Shown piece by piece: positions 8,275-17,125 of a stretch of DNA of 32,603 bases; positions within the stretch are counted from its first letter, which is position 1, and every line of letters starts with the position of its first letter. The DNA is from Paenibacillus albidus. GTDB taxonomy: Bacteria; Bacillota; Bacilli; Paenibacillales; Paenibacillaceae. Under the pieces are notes generated by a model, which was not told the origin of the DNA, ran no database searches, and worked only from the letters and a program-made list of their open reading frames with translations. The position numbers were made by a program, and so were the translations under genes. The stretch spans positions 1 to 32,603 of the forward strand of contig NZ_BMKR01000056.1 of assembly GCF_014644435.1 (NCBI RefSeq), read 5' to 3'.

Positions 8275-10197
8275 ATGTCTATGAAAAAAAAACCAAGCCC
8301 CTTATGCGCACTCCTGTTATGTATCCTGCTTCTCCTCCCTGTCTCTGCTCCCGCAAGCGCGGAGGAAGTTAGCAGTGGCCAAACCCCTTCGGGTATTCCC
8401 TACACCCGGCTGGGGCAAGAGATAGATCAATATGTGAACGCTCATATCGGACAATCCAGTCCCGGGGCAGCCATTGTGGTGACTAAAGGGGATACCGTTC
8501 TCTTTTCCAAAGGTTACGGTTACGCCAATGTGGAGAAACAAATCCCTGTAAATCCCGCTACCACTGTGTTTAACTACGGATCAGTCAACAAACTGTTTGT
8601 CTGGACCTCCGTGATGCAATTGGTAGAAGAGGGCAAGATGAAGCTGGATCAAGAGGTGAAGACGTTTTTCCCGGAGGAATTTGCAGCGAAGCTCCGTTAT
8701 GACAAGCCGATTACGATGCTCGATATTATGCACCATACGGCCGGTTTTGAGAATAGCCCCTTCATCCCTTTTACACAGTCGCTTGATGAACTGAATTCAT
8801 TGGAGGAAACATTGTTATCTGCCCAACCTGAGCAAATCTATGAGCCCGGTAAAGTCATCTCGTACTCTAACTTCGCCGCCTCCCTGGCTGGGCTTGCTGT
8901 GGAGAAAGTAAGCGGATCGGCCTTTTCCGACTACGAAATGGACCATATCCTGCGTCCGCTAGGCATGAATCATACCTCTGGCCACCCATCGATGGCTGAT
9001 CACCCGGATCTGCAGGCTGACCAAGCGGCCGGGTATGCGGTTGCTGAACAAGGGGGTTTTGAGGCCAGAGTGCCGCATTATATCCCCCTTTATCCCGCGG
9101 GAGCCATGAACGGAACGGCTGAAGACCTGGCTCAGTTCGCCATGGCGCTAACCTCCGATCACAGCCCGCTGTTCGCCAAGCAGGAGACACTGGAAACTAT
9201 GCTGGCCCAGAGTTATCCTTTGCACAAAGATCTTTTGTCCAATGCACACGGATTCTGGGAATACAATGCCAAACCACGCGCAGTTGGACACAGTGGGAAT
9301 ACGAAGGGATTCTCAAGTGAGTTCGCGATTGTCCCTGAAGACAAGCTGGGGATTGTAGTATTGACCAACTCAGAAGTCGAGCAGGATATTACGTCCGGTG
9401 TGATTAATCTGTTGCTTAAGAATAAGTCACAGGAAACCGTGGCGGAAGGTGAGAACCTGTCGCCGTCCAGCGAGGTGGCCGGGCATTATGTCCTTTCAAG
9501 TAGTACTTTTTCCACTATCCATGAGGTTATAGCTTACTTGGGATTAATTAAAGTGGAAGCGAAGGGCGAATACGGCCTGACCTTGAACGTAATGGGGATG
9601 TCCGGAGAGTATAAACAAACCAGCCCCGACGTCTACAAGCTGTATAAAACCGATTTCCCCCGCATAAAGAAGTTGGCACCGGTCTTGTATGCGGAGAAAA
9701 TAGACGGAAACATCACACGATTAAGTAAAGGAAAAGCAACCGATGTGCTGCCGCTTAGCCCTGACCGTTCTGTCCCGGTATTGATTGGTTGTCTGAGTCT
9801 TGCCGCGGTGGCTATTGGATTTTTTCTGCTAACCCCGTTTGTGCTGCTCATCCGCTGGCTTCTGCGGAGAAAAAAAGGACTCTCTTCTTTGGGCGCAGCA
9901 CACCGTTTGTTTGCAGCAGTCACCCTATGCGGAACCGCCCTGTCTCTTAACGTCATAGTTCTGCTGTTGAATGTCATCGGCAATGAATATGTGACTGCCC
10001 GTCAATTGAACTCCGGAATCATCCTGAACTGGATACTGGCTGGACTGGCCGGCCTGCTGCTCGTACTTTTTATCCTCAAAAACAGACAGCTTCAGCAGCC
10101 CAAGGGTCAAAAAGTATTTCGGATCGCCGTGTCAGCGCTCCTTGTCAGTTTTATTTTTTTGATGGCCAATTGGAACTTCTTTCATCTCATGCAATAG
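8275..10197 (+). CDS. Beta-lactamase-fold serine hydrolase with C-terminal membrane domain
   Basis: I start this 640-residue protein at the ATG at 8275 after GGAATAGGAAT; the frame is open from 8230. An N-terminal signal sequence (LCALLLCILLLLPVSAPASA) is followed by a class C beta-lactamase/penicillin-binding-protein fold. The Ser-x-x-Lys motif is SVNK at 103-106, the Tyr-x-Asn motif YSN at 197-199, and HSG at 339-341 replaces KTG. Four hydrophobic segments at the C-terminus (starting near VLIGCLSLAAVAIGFFLL) anchor it. Such proteins act on D-amino-acid peptides or esters outside the cell; the substrate here is unknown. All catalytic motifs are present, so it is probably active. It appears monocistronic. 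Confidence 0.88.
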   Translation: MSMKKKPSPLCALLLCILLLLPVSAPASAEEVSSGQTPSGIPYTRLGQEIDQYVNAHIGQSSPGAAIVVTKGDTVLFSKGYGYANVEKQIPVNPATTVFNYGSVNKLFVWTSVMQLVEEGKMKLDQEVKTFFPEEFAAKLRYDKPITMLDIMHHTAGFENSPFIPFTQSLDELNSLEETLLSAQPEQIYEPGKVISYSNFAASLAGLAVEKVSGSAFSDYEMDHILRPLGMNHTSGHPSMADHPDLQADQAAGYAVAEQGGFEARVPHYIPLYPAGAMNGTAEDLAQFAMALTSDHSPLFAKQETLETMLAQSYPLHKDLLSNAHGFWEYNAKPRAVGHSGNTKGFSSEFAIVPEDKLGIVVLTNSEVEQDITSGVINLLLKNKSQETVAEGENLSPSSEVAGHYVLSSSTFSTIHEVIAYLGLIKVEAKGEYGLTLNVMGMSGEYKQTSPDVYKLYKTDFPRIKKLAPVLYAEKIDGNITRLSKGKATDVLPLSPDRSVPVLIGCLSLAAVAIGFFLLTPFVLLIRWLLRRKKGLSSLGAAHRLFAAVTLCGTALSLNVIVLLLNVIGNEYVTARQLNSGIILNWILAGLAGLLLVLFILKNRQLQQPKGQKVFRIAVSALLVSFIFLMANWNFFHLMQ

Positions 10198-10279
10198 TAA
10201 TGTCCGCTATACCAAAAGACGGAACGGCCAAAGGACTATCCCTGGTCGGTCCGCCTGTATATTTCTTTGATTCGTGATC

Positions 10280-10825
10280 TTACTCTTCTGTGTTCAAAAG
10301 ATTAATGAGTTCCACCAGATCTCCCGCCGAAGCTGCGGCGAAGCTGTGTTCCGTACTATTTTGCGTGAGCTCCTGGAGTACATCCTTGATGGCTATTAAT
10401 TTCACACCTTCATCCTTGATGCATTCCAACTCATGTGCATCCTTCACTTTGCCATGAACGAACCAATATTGCCAGTCGGCGCTGCCCGCCACGGAATCGC
10501 GCAGCTTCTGCTTTTTATCCGACGTGTATTTCAATTCAACCCAGGCCTTCACACTGTCCTTGATGCTTTCGGAGTTTCTGGCCTTGGCGCTTGTCTTCGA
10601 CTTCACGCCCAGCTTCTCCATTTGGGATTTCGTCAATTTGCTGATATACGCCACAGGCCTTACACTGACCTGCACCTCACAATGAATATACTCCCAGCCT
10701 TCTTCCCCGTTGCTTTTGACCGCCAGAAAGTCGATCTCGTTCAGCTTCTCCCTAATGCCCCGGATGGTAAAATACCCATTTTTGTTCAGCCATTCTTCTA
10801 CCAGAGTCTCCGCCTGAAGCGCCAT
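10280..10825 (-). CDS. PD-(D/E)XK nuclease-like hypothetical protein
   Basis: This 181-residue soluble protein starts at the ATG at 10825, preceded by AAGGGGGATAAG. The N-terminal part has the order helix, then NEIDFLAVKSN, a short spacer and EYIHCEVQVSVRP. This Asp ... Glu-x-Gln arrangement matches the core of restriction-endonuclease-like folds, where Lys is often replaced by Gln. A basic segment (KLGVKSKTSAKARN) and a Trp-rich strand region (ADWQYWFVHG) follow. The C-terminal helices end in DLVELINLLNTEE. No methyltransferase, helicase or toxin partner is next to it, so it may be a stand-alone nuclease-fold protein of unknown role. The fold assignment is inferred from motif spacing. Confidence 0.6.
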   Translation of the reverse strand: MALQAETLVEEWLNKNGYFTIRGIREKLNEIDFLAVKSNGEEGWEYIHCEVQVSVRPVAYISKLTKSQMEKLGVKSKTSAKARNSESIKDSVKAWVELKYTSDKKQKLRDSVAGSADWQYWFVHGKVKDAHELECIKDEGVKLIAIKDVLQELTQNSTEHSFAAASAGDLVELINLLNTEE

Positions 10826-10962
10826 GATCTTATCCCCCTTATAAGCTTGTAAAAAGCCGCGTTGCTTTATAGAGTATATTCGAGGCCCTTTTCCAAAATC
10901 CTCCACGCATTCCTATTATGCAGAGTAACCGATCTTGAGGTTATCACCATCTGATGTCCGCC

Positions 10963-11104
10963 CGTAACTCCAAGAAATATTTGGGCTTCCAGCCGCTCAT
11001 GTCGTAAGAATTTCTGATTACTACCGCTTTTCACAGTTGAAATCCGGAGACAAAGGCGGACGCTTCCGCTCCTACAGTTCCAAAATTCCTCTCCGTTACT
11101 CTAT
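10963..11104 (+). repeat. Dispersed intergenic repeat, copy 1
   Basis: This segment aligns with 20120-20300: shared blocks include GTCGTAAGAATTTCT, GCGGACGCT and a long run beginning GCTCCTACAGTTCCAAAATT. Copy 1 lacks about 35 bases that copy 2 has in the middle. It lies 144 bases upstream of a plus-strand gene, as copy 2 lies just upstream of another. No open frame is shared. Confidence 0.75.
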
Positions 11105-11175
11105 CTCACATGTTATTTTCACAAAATCGATTTATATAAATACAATTTAATAACAAAGTGACATCACTTCACTAT

Positions 11176-11208
11176 CACTGTGGACGTATATGTCCCAGGA
11201 ACACAGTG
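11176..11208 (+). promoter_or_regulatory. Inverted repeat, possible operator
   Basis: CACTGTG at 11176-11182 and CACAGTG at 11202-11208 are perfect 7-bp arms. Inside them lies a second inverted pair (GGAC/GTCC around GTATAT). It sits 40-70 bases before the start of the 92-residue gene, a fit for a regulator site overlapping its promoter. Confidence 0.45.
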
Positions 11209-11247
11209 TTAGAATAAAATTATCACTTTAATTAGGGGAGAATACCA

Positions 11248-11526
11248 ATGGACAGCTTGGATCAGGCGTTGAAGCAATTCATTTCAATTCGCATGGAGTA
11301 TACCGCCAGTTCGCTCCTGTATCACTCTAATGAATACAAACAATTAATTGAAGAATGTAATCAGCGGTTCACGGATCTTGAGGCCTACCTCCCGTTAGCG
11401 GGTAAGCAGCTGCTACAAGATTATGATACCAACAGTATGCTGCTGCAGGGCATAGCCGAGACCTTAATGTACAAGCAAGGATTGAAAGACGGTCTTCGGT
11501 TGCATCAGATGCTAGAGAATGAATAG
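11248..11526 (+). CDS. Small alpha-helical hypothetical protein
   Basis: The 92-residue protein starts at an ATG preceded by AGGGGAG at good distance. It looks mostly alpha-helical and soluble, with a repeated pattern of hydrophobic residues (QALKQFISIRMEYTASSLLY, then LIEECNQRFTDLEAYLPLAG, then GIAETLMYKQGLKDGLRLHQ). The ending YKQGLKDGLRLHQ is common in small uncharacterised Bacillales proteins. No catalytic or DNA-binding motif is seen. It faces the minus-strand GyrI-like gene convergently and has its own upstream inverted repeat. Confidence 0.7.
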   Translation: MDSLDQALKQFISIRMEYTASSLLYHSNEYKQLIEECNQRFTDLEAYLPLAGKQLLQDYDTNSMLLQGIAETLMYKQGLKDGLRLHQMLENE

Positions 11527-11557
11527 GTTGATGTGATCCAATTTTGGAGTCACCTTG

Positions 11558-12049
11558 TTAACGTTCTATCGGCAGCGAATATCGCGCAAACCCCTCCATG
11601 TTGTAGCGGTAACGGTCACAGATGGTATAGACCCGTTTTTGGACCCCAACCGTTAAGCCATTGGCAGCGATAAAGTCGTCAATCACCCGGCCCGCTCCAT
11701 CATAATCCCCATCCTTACTGGCGGCTGCAACACAGCTGTGCGGTGGAAGGACGATCCGGGTAAACCATTCTGGAACTCCATTAAATGTAGAAACTTCGAC
11801 ACAGAGGATATACACATGGGTTTCGGGGTTATTCTGCTCAGTGCTCTGCGGCCAGACGCCATATTGTACAGAGGCATCCACAATCTGCGGCATGTGAGCG
11901 GCGAGTCCAAGCAAGCTGTCCTTCGCCTGGCGGTATTTGCTCCCTATATCATTCAGCCCGATACACGGAATTCCGATCAATTGCAATTCTCCATGTTCCA
12001 CAATCTCAGCCTTCAATTCCTGCAGCATCGAACCGTTCGCCATAGTCAT
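11558..12049 (-). CDS. GyrI-like effector-binding domain protein
   Basis: Starting at the ATG at 12049 behind AAGGGGGGAAG gives 163 residues (a second ATG at 12043 is equally placed). The arrangement is typical of the AraC effector-binding/GyrI-like fold: QLIGIPCIGLN as first strand, YGVWPQSTEQNNPETHVYIL in the middle, and VEVSTFNGVPEWFTRIVLPP before the second half-repeat (SCVAAASKDG). The tail has YTICDRYRYNMEGFARYSLP. Stand-alone proteins of this fold bind small hydrophobic or cationic ligands, and some hydrolyse them. No DNA-binding domain is attached. Confidence 0.75.
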   Translation of the reverse strand: MTMANGSMLQELKAEIVEHGELQLIGIPCIGLNDIGSKYRQAKDSLLGLAAHMPQIVDASVQYGVWPQSTEQNNPETHVYILCVEVSTFNGVPEWFTRIVLPPHSCVAAASKDGDYDGAGRVIDDFIAANGLTVGVQKRVYTICDRYRYNMEGFARYSLPIER

Positions 12050-12127
12050 CTTCCCCCCTTGGATAATTATTACAGGTAGATTATAAGTGAACGTACGTTC
12101 CCGGGTCAATCTTCAAATCTATTAATT

Positions 12128-13021
12128 CTATGCGTCAAAGCTCTTTTCAAGCAGCTGCCAAAACATCCGCAGCGCCGGGCTGACCAGCTTGTTGCGGTGC
12201 CGGACGGCGTAAATATATCGCTCCGGCACCCAGTTCGGGATCGGCCGGGATTTCAACTTACCCTCGGCCAAGTCGCTTTGAATAGAAGCTTCAGCGATCA
12301 TGCCGTAGCCCATACGGTAACGGACGGCGGCTTTCAGCGCTTCCGATCCGGACACCTCGAGCGATACCTCTAGCTTGATGCCATTGCCTTCCGCCCAACG
12401 GTCGATCAGCTTGCGGCTAATCGAACCTTCTTCATGGGAGACAAAAGGATACATGGCCAGCAGCCCGGGTGTGATCTCGTCCATCTGCGCCAGCGGATGT
12501 TCAGGATCGAAGATCAGCACCAGTTCGTCCCTGACGAGCGGGTGAACGATCAGGTCAGGATCATCGACATGGGTCTGAGAGATGATGCCCAGATCCAGCT
12601 CGTATTGTTTGATTTTCTCCATAATAAAAGACGCAGGCCGTACATCAAGCAGGATCGCCAGTTTGGGGTAATTTCGTTTGAGCTGCTCCAGCAAAGCCGG
12701 CAGCATATAAGTCGCCGGAGTATGCGTGCTGCCGATCGAAAGCTTGCCCGCTCCCGTCCCGCGGTGCTCATCCATCAGCGATTCCGCCTCCAGAGACAAA
12801 GCGCTGATCTGCGAAGCGTAATGATATAAGGCCCGTCCCGCTTCTGTCAGCTTGATGACATGATAGGACTTCGTATGAAATAAAGAAACCCCCAGCTCTT
12901 CCTGCAGCTTATTCAGGTGAAAGGTAACCGTTGGCTGCGTAACCTCCAGCTTTTGCGCCACCAGATAGAGCTTCTGCAATTCCACGGCCAGTACAAAGAC
13001 CTTGAGCTGCTGCAAGTTCAA
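12128..13021 (-). CDS. LysR-family transcriptional regulator
   Basis: A TTG start at 13021 with GGGAGAGAG upstream gives 297 residues (MNLQQLKVFVLAVELQKLYL); the longer frame to 13078 has no ribosome binding site. Residues 1-60 are the winged helix-turn-helix (LYLVAQKLEVTQPTVTFHLN, then LGVSLFH). The rest is a two-lobed effector domain beginning KLSIGSTHTPATYMLPALL. Such proteins are tetrameric activators or repressors responding to a small ligand. It is divergent from the ABC transport operon starting at 13200, with the shared interval containing an AT-rich inverted repeat, so that operon is its likely target and the transported compound its likely effector. Confidence 0.9.
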   Translation of the reverse strand: MNLQQLKVFVLAVELQKLYLVAQKLEVTQPTVTFHLNKLQEELGVSLFHTKSYHVIKLTEAGRALYHYASQISALSLEAESLMDEHRGTGAGKLSIGSTHTPATYMLPALLEQLKRNYPKLAILLDVRPASFIMEKIKQYELDLGIISQTHVDDPDLIVHPLVRDELVLIFDPEHPLAQMDEITPGLLAMYPFVSHEEGSISRKLIDRWAEGNGIKLEVSLEVSGSEALKAAVRYRMGYGMIAEASIQSDLAEGKLKSRPIPNWVPERYIYAVRHRNKLVSPALRMFWQLLEKSFDA

Positions 13022-13049
13022 TGTGATCTCTCTCCCTTTTTCAAAAATA

Positions 13050-13067
13050 GATAATATTAATCTTATC
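13050..13067. promoter_or_regulatory. AT-rich inverted repeat, candidate LysR site
   Basis: GATAA at 13050-13054 and TTATC at 13063-13067 flank TATTAATC. LysR-type boxes are interrupted AT-rich dyads of this kind between divergent genes. It lies close to the regulator start, consistent with autoregulation. Confidence 0.35.
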
Positions 13068-13199
13068 ATAAATATCATAGATTTTATTTCATTTCACTTT
13101 AACGCAGCGATGATTTAAAGATGAATTTGGAGCGTTACACTGAAGTGGAGCCAAACGGAAAGCGGCATCCCATCGGGCAATTACCAAATGGAGGGTGAC

Positions 13200-14312
13200 A
13201 TGAGAAAAAAGAAAAGTAAAATAAGTTCCACAATACTGGCATCGGCATTCCTGCTGCTGACCGCCTGCGGCGGGAACTCGGCTACTTCAGGCACAGCTGC
13301 AGGAACAACATCTCCGGAACCGCAACAGACCACAGCTGCCGAGGCAGCCCATCCAACGGAGAACACAACGGCATCGGAGGATACCGGCAAAACCATCTAT
13401 TTGTACGGCAATGATTTCGTCGATTATATCGCACCGAAATTCGCCGAGGAGACTGGCTTCAAGATCGAAGCCGTCCATTACGGCGGTGGCGAAGCCCTCG
13501 CCAAGATTGAAGCGGAGCAGGGCAACCCGCAGTGGGATGTCCTTATGATGGACGGGCATGGCTCCGTGCAGAGTCTGGCGGACCGCGACTTCCTTCTGAC
13601 CGGCTGGCAGCCGGACAACCTTGACAATCTGACCGGGGACGGCGCTTCTTATGTTCCGGAGGATTTAGCTTATTTTCCTGTAGGCATTCATGCCTCCGCT
13701 GTTATTGCTTATAACACAAAACTCGTGTCTGCCGATAAAGCGCCGAAGACCTGGGAGGAGTTCTTCCAATTCAAGGGTCCGGTTGGCCATGCCGATCCGG
13801 CAGTAGCCGCACCAGCTTACCCGCTGGTATCCGCTCTGTTTGAGAAATGGGGGGTCTCCGCAGCGGAGCAAAAGTATATGCAGCGCTTCAAGGACGGGCT
13901 GAATGTGTATCCCAAAAACGGGCCCGTCGGCAAAGCCCTGCTCAGCGGGGAGATTCAGGTCGCAGCCTTGCAGGAGCATAACGCCTATGAGTTGAAGCTG
14001 GCCGGGGAGCCGGTGGAGGTAATCTGGCCGAAAGAAGGCGCACCCGGCAGTCTGCGGGTCGTTGCCATCAGCAAACAGACCAAGAATCCGGCCGCAGCCA
14101 AAGCATTCGTGGAATATATGCTGAAGCCGCAGACCCAGCAGCTTATGACCTCGCTGGACTCCACGGAGAGCTTTTTCACTCCGCTTGTACAAGATATCAC
14201 CATGCGAAGCGATCGCGAACCAAACGGCAAGTTCCTCCTGCCTACAGCAGAATGGGCCGCAGAGCATGAGGTACAGATCAAGACCTGGTTCGCCGATCAA
14301 AATGTAAATTAG
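13200..14312 (+). CDS. ABC transporter substrate-binding lipoprotein
   Basis: The ATG at 13200 follows GGAGGGTGAC and gives 370 residues. The signal peptide ends in a lipobox (LLLTAC, Cys 23), so it is a lipoprotein tethered outside the membrane, followed by a Ser/Thr/Ala-rich linker. The mature part (TIYLYGNDFVDYIAPKFAEE, WDVLMMDGHGSV, PKTWEEFFQFKGPVGHADP) has the layout of the iron/thiamine/polyamine/2-aminoethylphosphonate binding-protein superfamily. The exact ligand cannot be read from the sequence; the phosphoesterase encoded three genes on makes an organophosphate or phosphonate plausible. It leads a four-gene operon, eleven bases before the permease. Confidence 0.88.
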   Translation: MRKKKSKISSTILASAFLLLTACGGNSATSGTAAGTTSPEPQQTTAAEAAHPTENTTASEDTGKTIYLYGNDFVDYIAPKFAEETGFKIEAVHYGGGEALAKIEAEQGNPQWDVLMMDGHGSVQSLADRDFLLTGWQPDNLDNLTGDGASYVPEDLAYFPVGIHASAVIAYNTKLVSADKAPKTWEEFFQFKGPVGHADPAVAAPAYPLVSALFEKWGVSAAEQKYMQRFKDGLNVYPKNGPVGKALLSGEIQVAALQEHNAYELKLAGEPVEVIWPKEGAPGSLRVVAISKQTKNPAAAKAFVEYMLKPQTQQLMTSLDSTESFFTPLVQDITMRSDREPNGKFLLPTAEWAAEHEVQIKTWFADQNVN

Positions 14313-14322
14313 GAGCGTAATC

Positions 14323-16035
14323 ATGAAAGCCTCGGAAGCACGTTGGGGAGGCGGGGTCACCCTCCTCCTGTTTGTTTTCATTTTTTTGCCGCTGCTGGCC
14401 GTCTTGGTTAATGTCGTGTTCCCCGGGTTGTTCTTCGGGAAGCTGCAATACGGCGGCTTTGGACTGGCTGCTGAAATATTCCACCGCCCCCTGTGGCGGC
14501 AATCGTTGCAGAACTCGGTGACGCTGGCCCTTGGCGCAGCTACCCTCGGGACCGTGATCGGCGGAATCCTTGCAACGTTGCGGGCCCGCTGGAATTTTGC
14601 GGCAGCCAAGCTGTTGGATCTTACCGCCTGGGTCCTGCTGATCGCGCCTTCGTTCATGGTAGCCCAGGGCTGGGTGCTGTTCGCCAGTGCGGACGGACTG
14701 GTGCACCAATGGCTCGGATGGACATGGGTCACCTCATTTATCTTCAGTCCGTCAGGACTTATATTCGTCATGGCCCTCAGCAAGTTCCCGCTGGCTTACC
14801 TCGCTATTCTGGCTGCCACGGAATGGAACGTCCGCCAATTCGGACATGCGGCCCAGTTGAACGGCGCTAAGCCATTTACGGTCTGGAGAACGATTGACCT
14901 TCCATTATCCAGGCCTTCTTATCTGGCAGGCTGGACGCTCGTATTCATGGACACGGTTGGCGACTTTGGCCTTCCTGCCGCGCTGGCCACAGTCTACAAG
15001 TTCCCCACGCTGACCTATTCCATCTATTCGGCAATCTACCAATCCCCCGTTCGTTTCGATATGGCCGGGGTACTCGCCTTCTATCTGGTGCTGCTGCTCG
15101 TCTGTGCCATGGCACTTTTAATCTTCGCCGTGAGACATTCACGCGCAGACTTTCTTAATGCCCGAGCGGTCAAAGCGGCCAGAAGCAAGCCGCGCCACTC
15201 TTGGCTATATAACCTCGTAACCGGTGTCTTTCTGCTGGTCTGCCTCGGAATCCCCATTGGCACCAGCGCAGCTGTATCATTGCTCAAAAAGACAGGCGAC
15301 GGACTGACGCCCAATAATCTGACGCTGGGGAATTACCGCGACTTGTTCTCGGCTCCGGCAGGCGATCACAGGCTGCTGGGTTATTTGGAAGGCCTGCTTC
15401 ACTCATTGGCCATTGCGACAGGAGCCGCCGTCTTCAGCATGCTGATCGGCTTTGTCATTGCTTATGTGCTGACCTTTACGGAATCCCGTTTCAAGTCTGC
15501 ACTGCAGCTGTTCTCCATTGTATCCCTGGCTGTGCCGGGTGTGGTACTGGGAATCGGGTATATTTTTATCTGGAATCAAAAATGGCTGGAGACTGTCGGG
15601 TTGCATCTTTACGGCACCCCCGCCCTGCTCGTTATCGCCGGGATTGCCGGAGCGATTCCTTATGCGGTTCGGGTACAGCTTGGGGCCTTCGGCAATCTGT
15701 CCGGCACCATGCTGAGAGCTGCGGCCATTCAAGGGGCCGGCATCTTTGACCGCATGCGGCATATTGTTCTGCCGCTGGTCCGGCAATCGCTGCTGATCGC
15801 GACACTGGCTTCGTTCGGCACCAGTATCTTCGATCTGGCCTTGGCTTCGATGCTGAAGCCTGCCAATTATTCACTGATGCCTCTGGTCATTGACCGGGCT
15901 TTTGAGTTCTCGCGTTATGGATATGCCACAGCGGCCACCGTCGTCAGCTGCGGCAGCGTAGTGCTGCTAATCATCATGCTCCAGACGGCCGGACGCCTGT
16001 GGTTCCGCCGCCTGGACCGTTCAGGAGGAAAGTAA
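14323..16035 (+). CDS. ABC transporter permease, fused double domain
   Basis: This 570-residue integral membrane protein starts at 14323 after AGGAGCG. It contains two permease halves fused in one chain, about twelve membrane spans. Each half has the EAA-type cytoplasmic loop that docks the ATPase: AAQLNGAKPFTVWRTIDLPL in the first half and AAAIQGAGIFDRMRHIVLPL in the second. Fused permeases of this type occur in the FbpB/ThiP/PhnV group, which matches the binding protein. It imports the ligand delivered by the 13200 lipoprotein using energy from the 16037 ATPase. Confidence 0.9.
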   Translation: MKASEARWGGGVTLLLFVFIFLPLLAVLVNVVFPGLFFGKLQYGGFGLAAEIFHRPLWRQSLQNSVTLALGAATLGTVIGGILATLRARWNFAAAKLLDLTAWVLLIAPSFMVAQGWVLFASADGLVHQWLGWTWVTSFIFSPSGLIFVMALSKFPLAYLAILAATEWNVRQFGHAAQLNGAKPFTVWRTIDLPLSRPSYLAGWTLVFMDTVGDFGLPAALATVYKFPTLTYSIYSAIYQSPVRFDMAGVLAFYLVLLLVCAMALLIFAVRHSRADFLNARAVKAARSKPRHSWLYNLVTGVFLLVCLGIPIGTSAAVSLLKKTGDGLTPNNLTLGNYRDLFSAPAGDHRLLGYLEGLLHSLAIATGAAVFSMLIGFVIAYVLTFTESRFKSALQLFSIVSLAVPGVVLGIGYIFIWNQKWLETVGLHLYGTPALLVIAGIAGAIPYAVRVQLGAFGNLSGTMLRAAAIQGAGIFDRMRHIVLPLVRQSLLIATLASFGTSIFDLALASMLKPANYSLMPLVIDRAFEFSRYGYATAATVVSCGSVVLLIIMLQTAGRLWFRRLDRSGGK

Positions 16036-16036
16036 T

Positions 16037-17125
16037 TTGCAGAGTATATTAAAGGTACAGGGAGTTTCAAAAGCGTTCGGCGAACAGCAGGTGCTCCAGC
16101 CGATCTCGTTTGAAGTTGAACCTGGGGAACGTATCTGTATCCTCGGTCCATCAGGCTGCGGCAAATCTACTCTACTGCAGATGGTCGCCGGACTGCTCCG
16201 GGCCGACGCGGGAGAAATCGAGATTGCCGGAGTCAAAGTAGAGCACGGCAGGCACTTCATTCCGCCGGAAAAACGTCCGCTGAACATGGTATTTCAAGAT
16301 TACGCGCTGTGGCCGCATATGACGGTACGGCACAATATTGAATATGGCATGAAACGGCGCAAAGTCCCGAAGCCGGACATGCACAACCGGCTGGAACGAT
16401 TGCAGTCGCTGCTTAAACTGGAGGGACTAATGGACCGGATGCCGGCCCAATGTTCGGGCGGTCAGCAGCAGCGGGTCGGCATTGCCCGGGCGCTTGCGAC
16501 GGAGCCGAAGCTGCTGCTCATGGATGAACCGCTGTCCAATCTCGATGTGAAGCTGCGGACCGATATGCGCGGCGAGCTGGCCCGCCTGCTTGGCGAACTG
16601 TCCATCGCCACGCTGTATGTTACGCATGACCGGATGGAAGCTTTTACCGTGGCCGACCGCATTCTGGTGCTGCGCGGCGGCACCATTGACCAACTGGGAC
16701 GGCCCCAGGAACTATTCGAGCAGCCGGCCAGCCCTTGGGTCGCCCAGTTAATGGGCTATCATAACCGGCTGGAAGTCCGCTTGGCCGAAGGGAACCCGGC
16801 AGCAGCCCTCATAGCCGGCACACCAATCTCGGGCCAGCGGATGGCGGCCGGAGCGGACACGGGTCCGGCTATAATGATGCTGCACCCGGACAGCATCGTA
16901 GTCCGGCACAATCCCGTGCCGGGTGAGCCGAACCTGTTGAACGTGACCGCTGTACAAGCCATCTACGAAGGAACCCGGTGGCGTATTATCGCCGAGACAG
17001 CAGATGCTCAGCCGCTGCATCTGTTTCATGAGGAGCGGATCGAATCCGGCAGCAGCCTGACGGTTTATCTGCCACCGGGCAGAACCATGATCTACTCCGA
17101 ATCCGCCACTTTTGCCAATGTCTAG
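16037..17125 (+). CDS. ABC transporter ATP-binding protein
   Basis: A TTG start at 16037, preceded by AGGAGGAAAG that overlaps the end of the permease gene, gives 362 residues. All nucleotide-binding motifs are intact: Walker A GPSGCGKST at 37-45, Q-loop Gln 87 in MVFQDYALWP, signature CSGGQQQRV from 139, Walker B LLLMDEP at 159-165 and the switch His 197. The region after about 240 (VAQLMGYHNRLEV and on) is a TOBE-type C-terminal domain, usual for importers of polyamines, iron, thiamine or phosphonates. It energises the fused permease. Its stop codon overlaps the start of the phosphoesterase. Confidence 0.93.
   Translation: MQSILKVQGVSKAFGEQQVLQPISFEVEPGERICILGPSGCGKSTLLQMVAGLLRADAGEIEIAGVKVEHGRHFIPPEKRPLNMVFQDYALWPHMTVRHNIEYGMKRRKVPKPDMHNRLERLQSLLKLEGLMDRMPAQCSGGQQQRVGIARALATEPKLLLMDEPLSNLDVKLRTDMRGELARLLGELSIATLYVTHDRMEAFTVADRILVLRGGTIDQLGRPQELFEQPASPWVAQLMGYHNRLEVRLAEGNPAAALIAGTPISGQRMAAGADTGPAIMMLHPDSIVVRHNPVPGEPNLLNVTAVQAIYEGTRWRIIAETADAQPLHLFHEERIESGSSLTVYLPPGRTMIYSESATFANV

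Noticed and set aside
10200..10262. Imperfect stem-loop between the serine hydrolase and the PD-(D/E)XK-like gene
   Set aside because: The pairing (GGACGG-like arms around CCAAAGG) has several mismatches and no clear T run, so I do not call it a terminator.
11683..11910. Second minus-strand frame inside the GyrI-like gene
   Set aside because: It overlaps the well-supported GyrI-like frame and has no ribosome binding site.
13665..14783. Long minus-strand frame of 372 codons opposite the binding protein and permease genes
   Set aside because: It spans two well-supported genes in antisense, has no start signal and an atypical composition; it is a shadow of GC-rich coding DNA.
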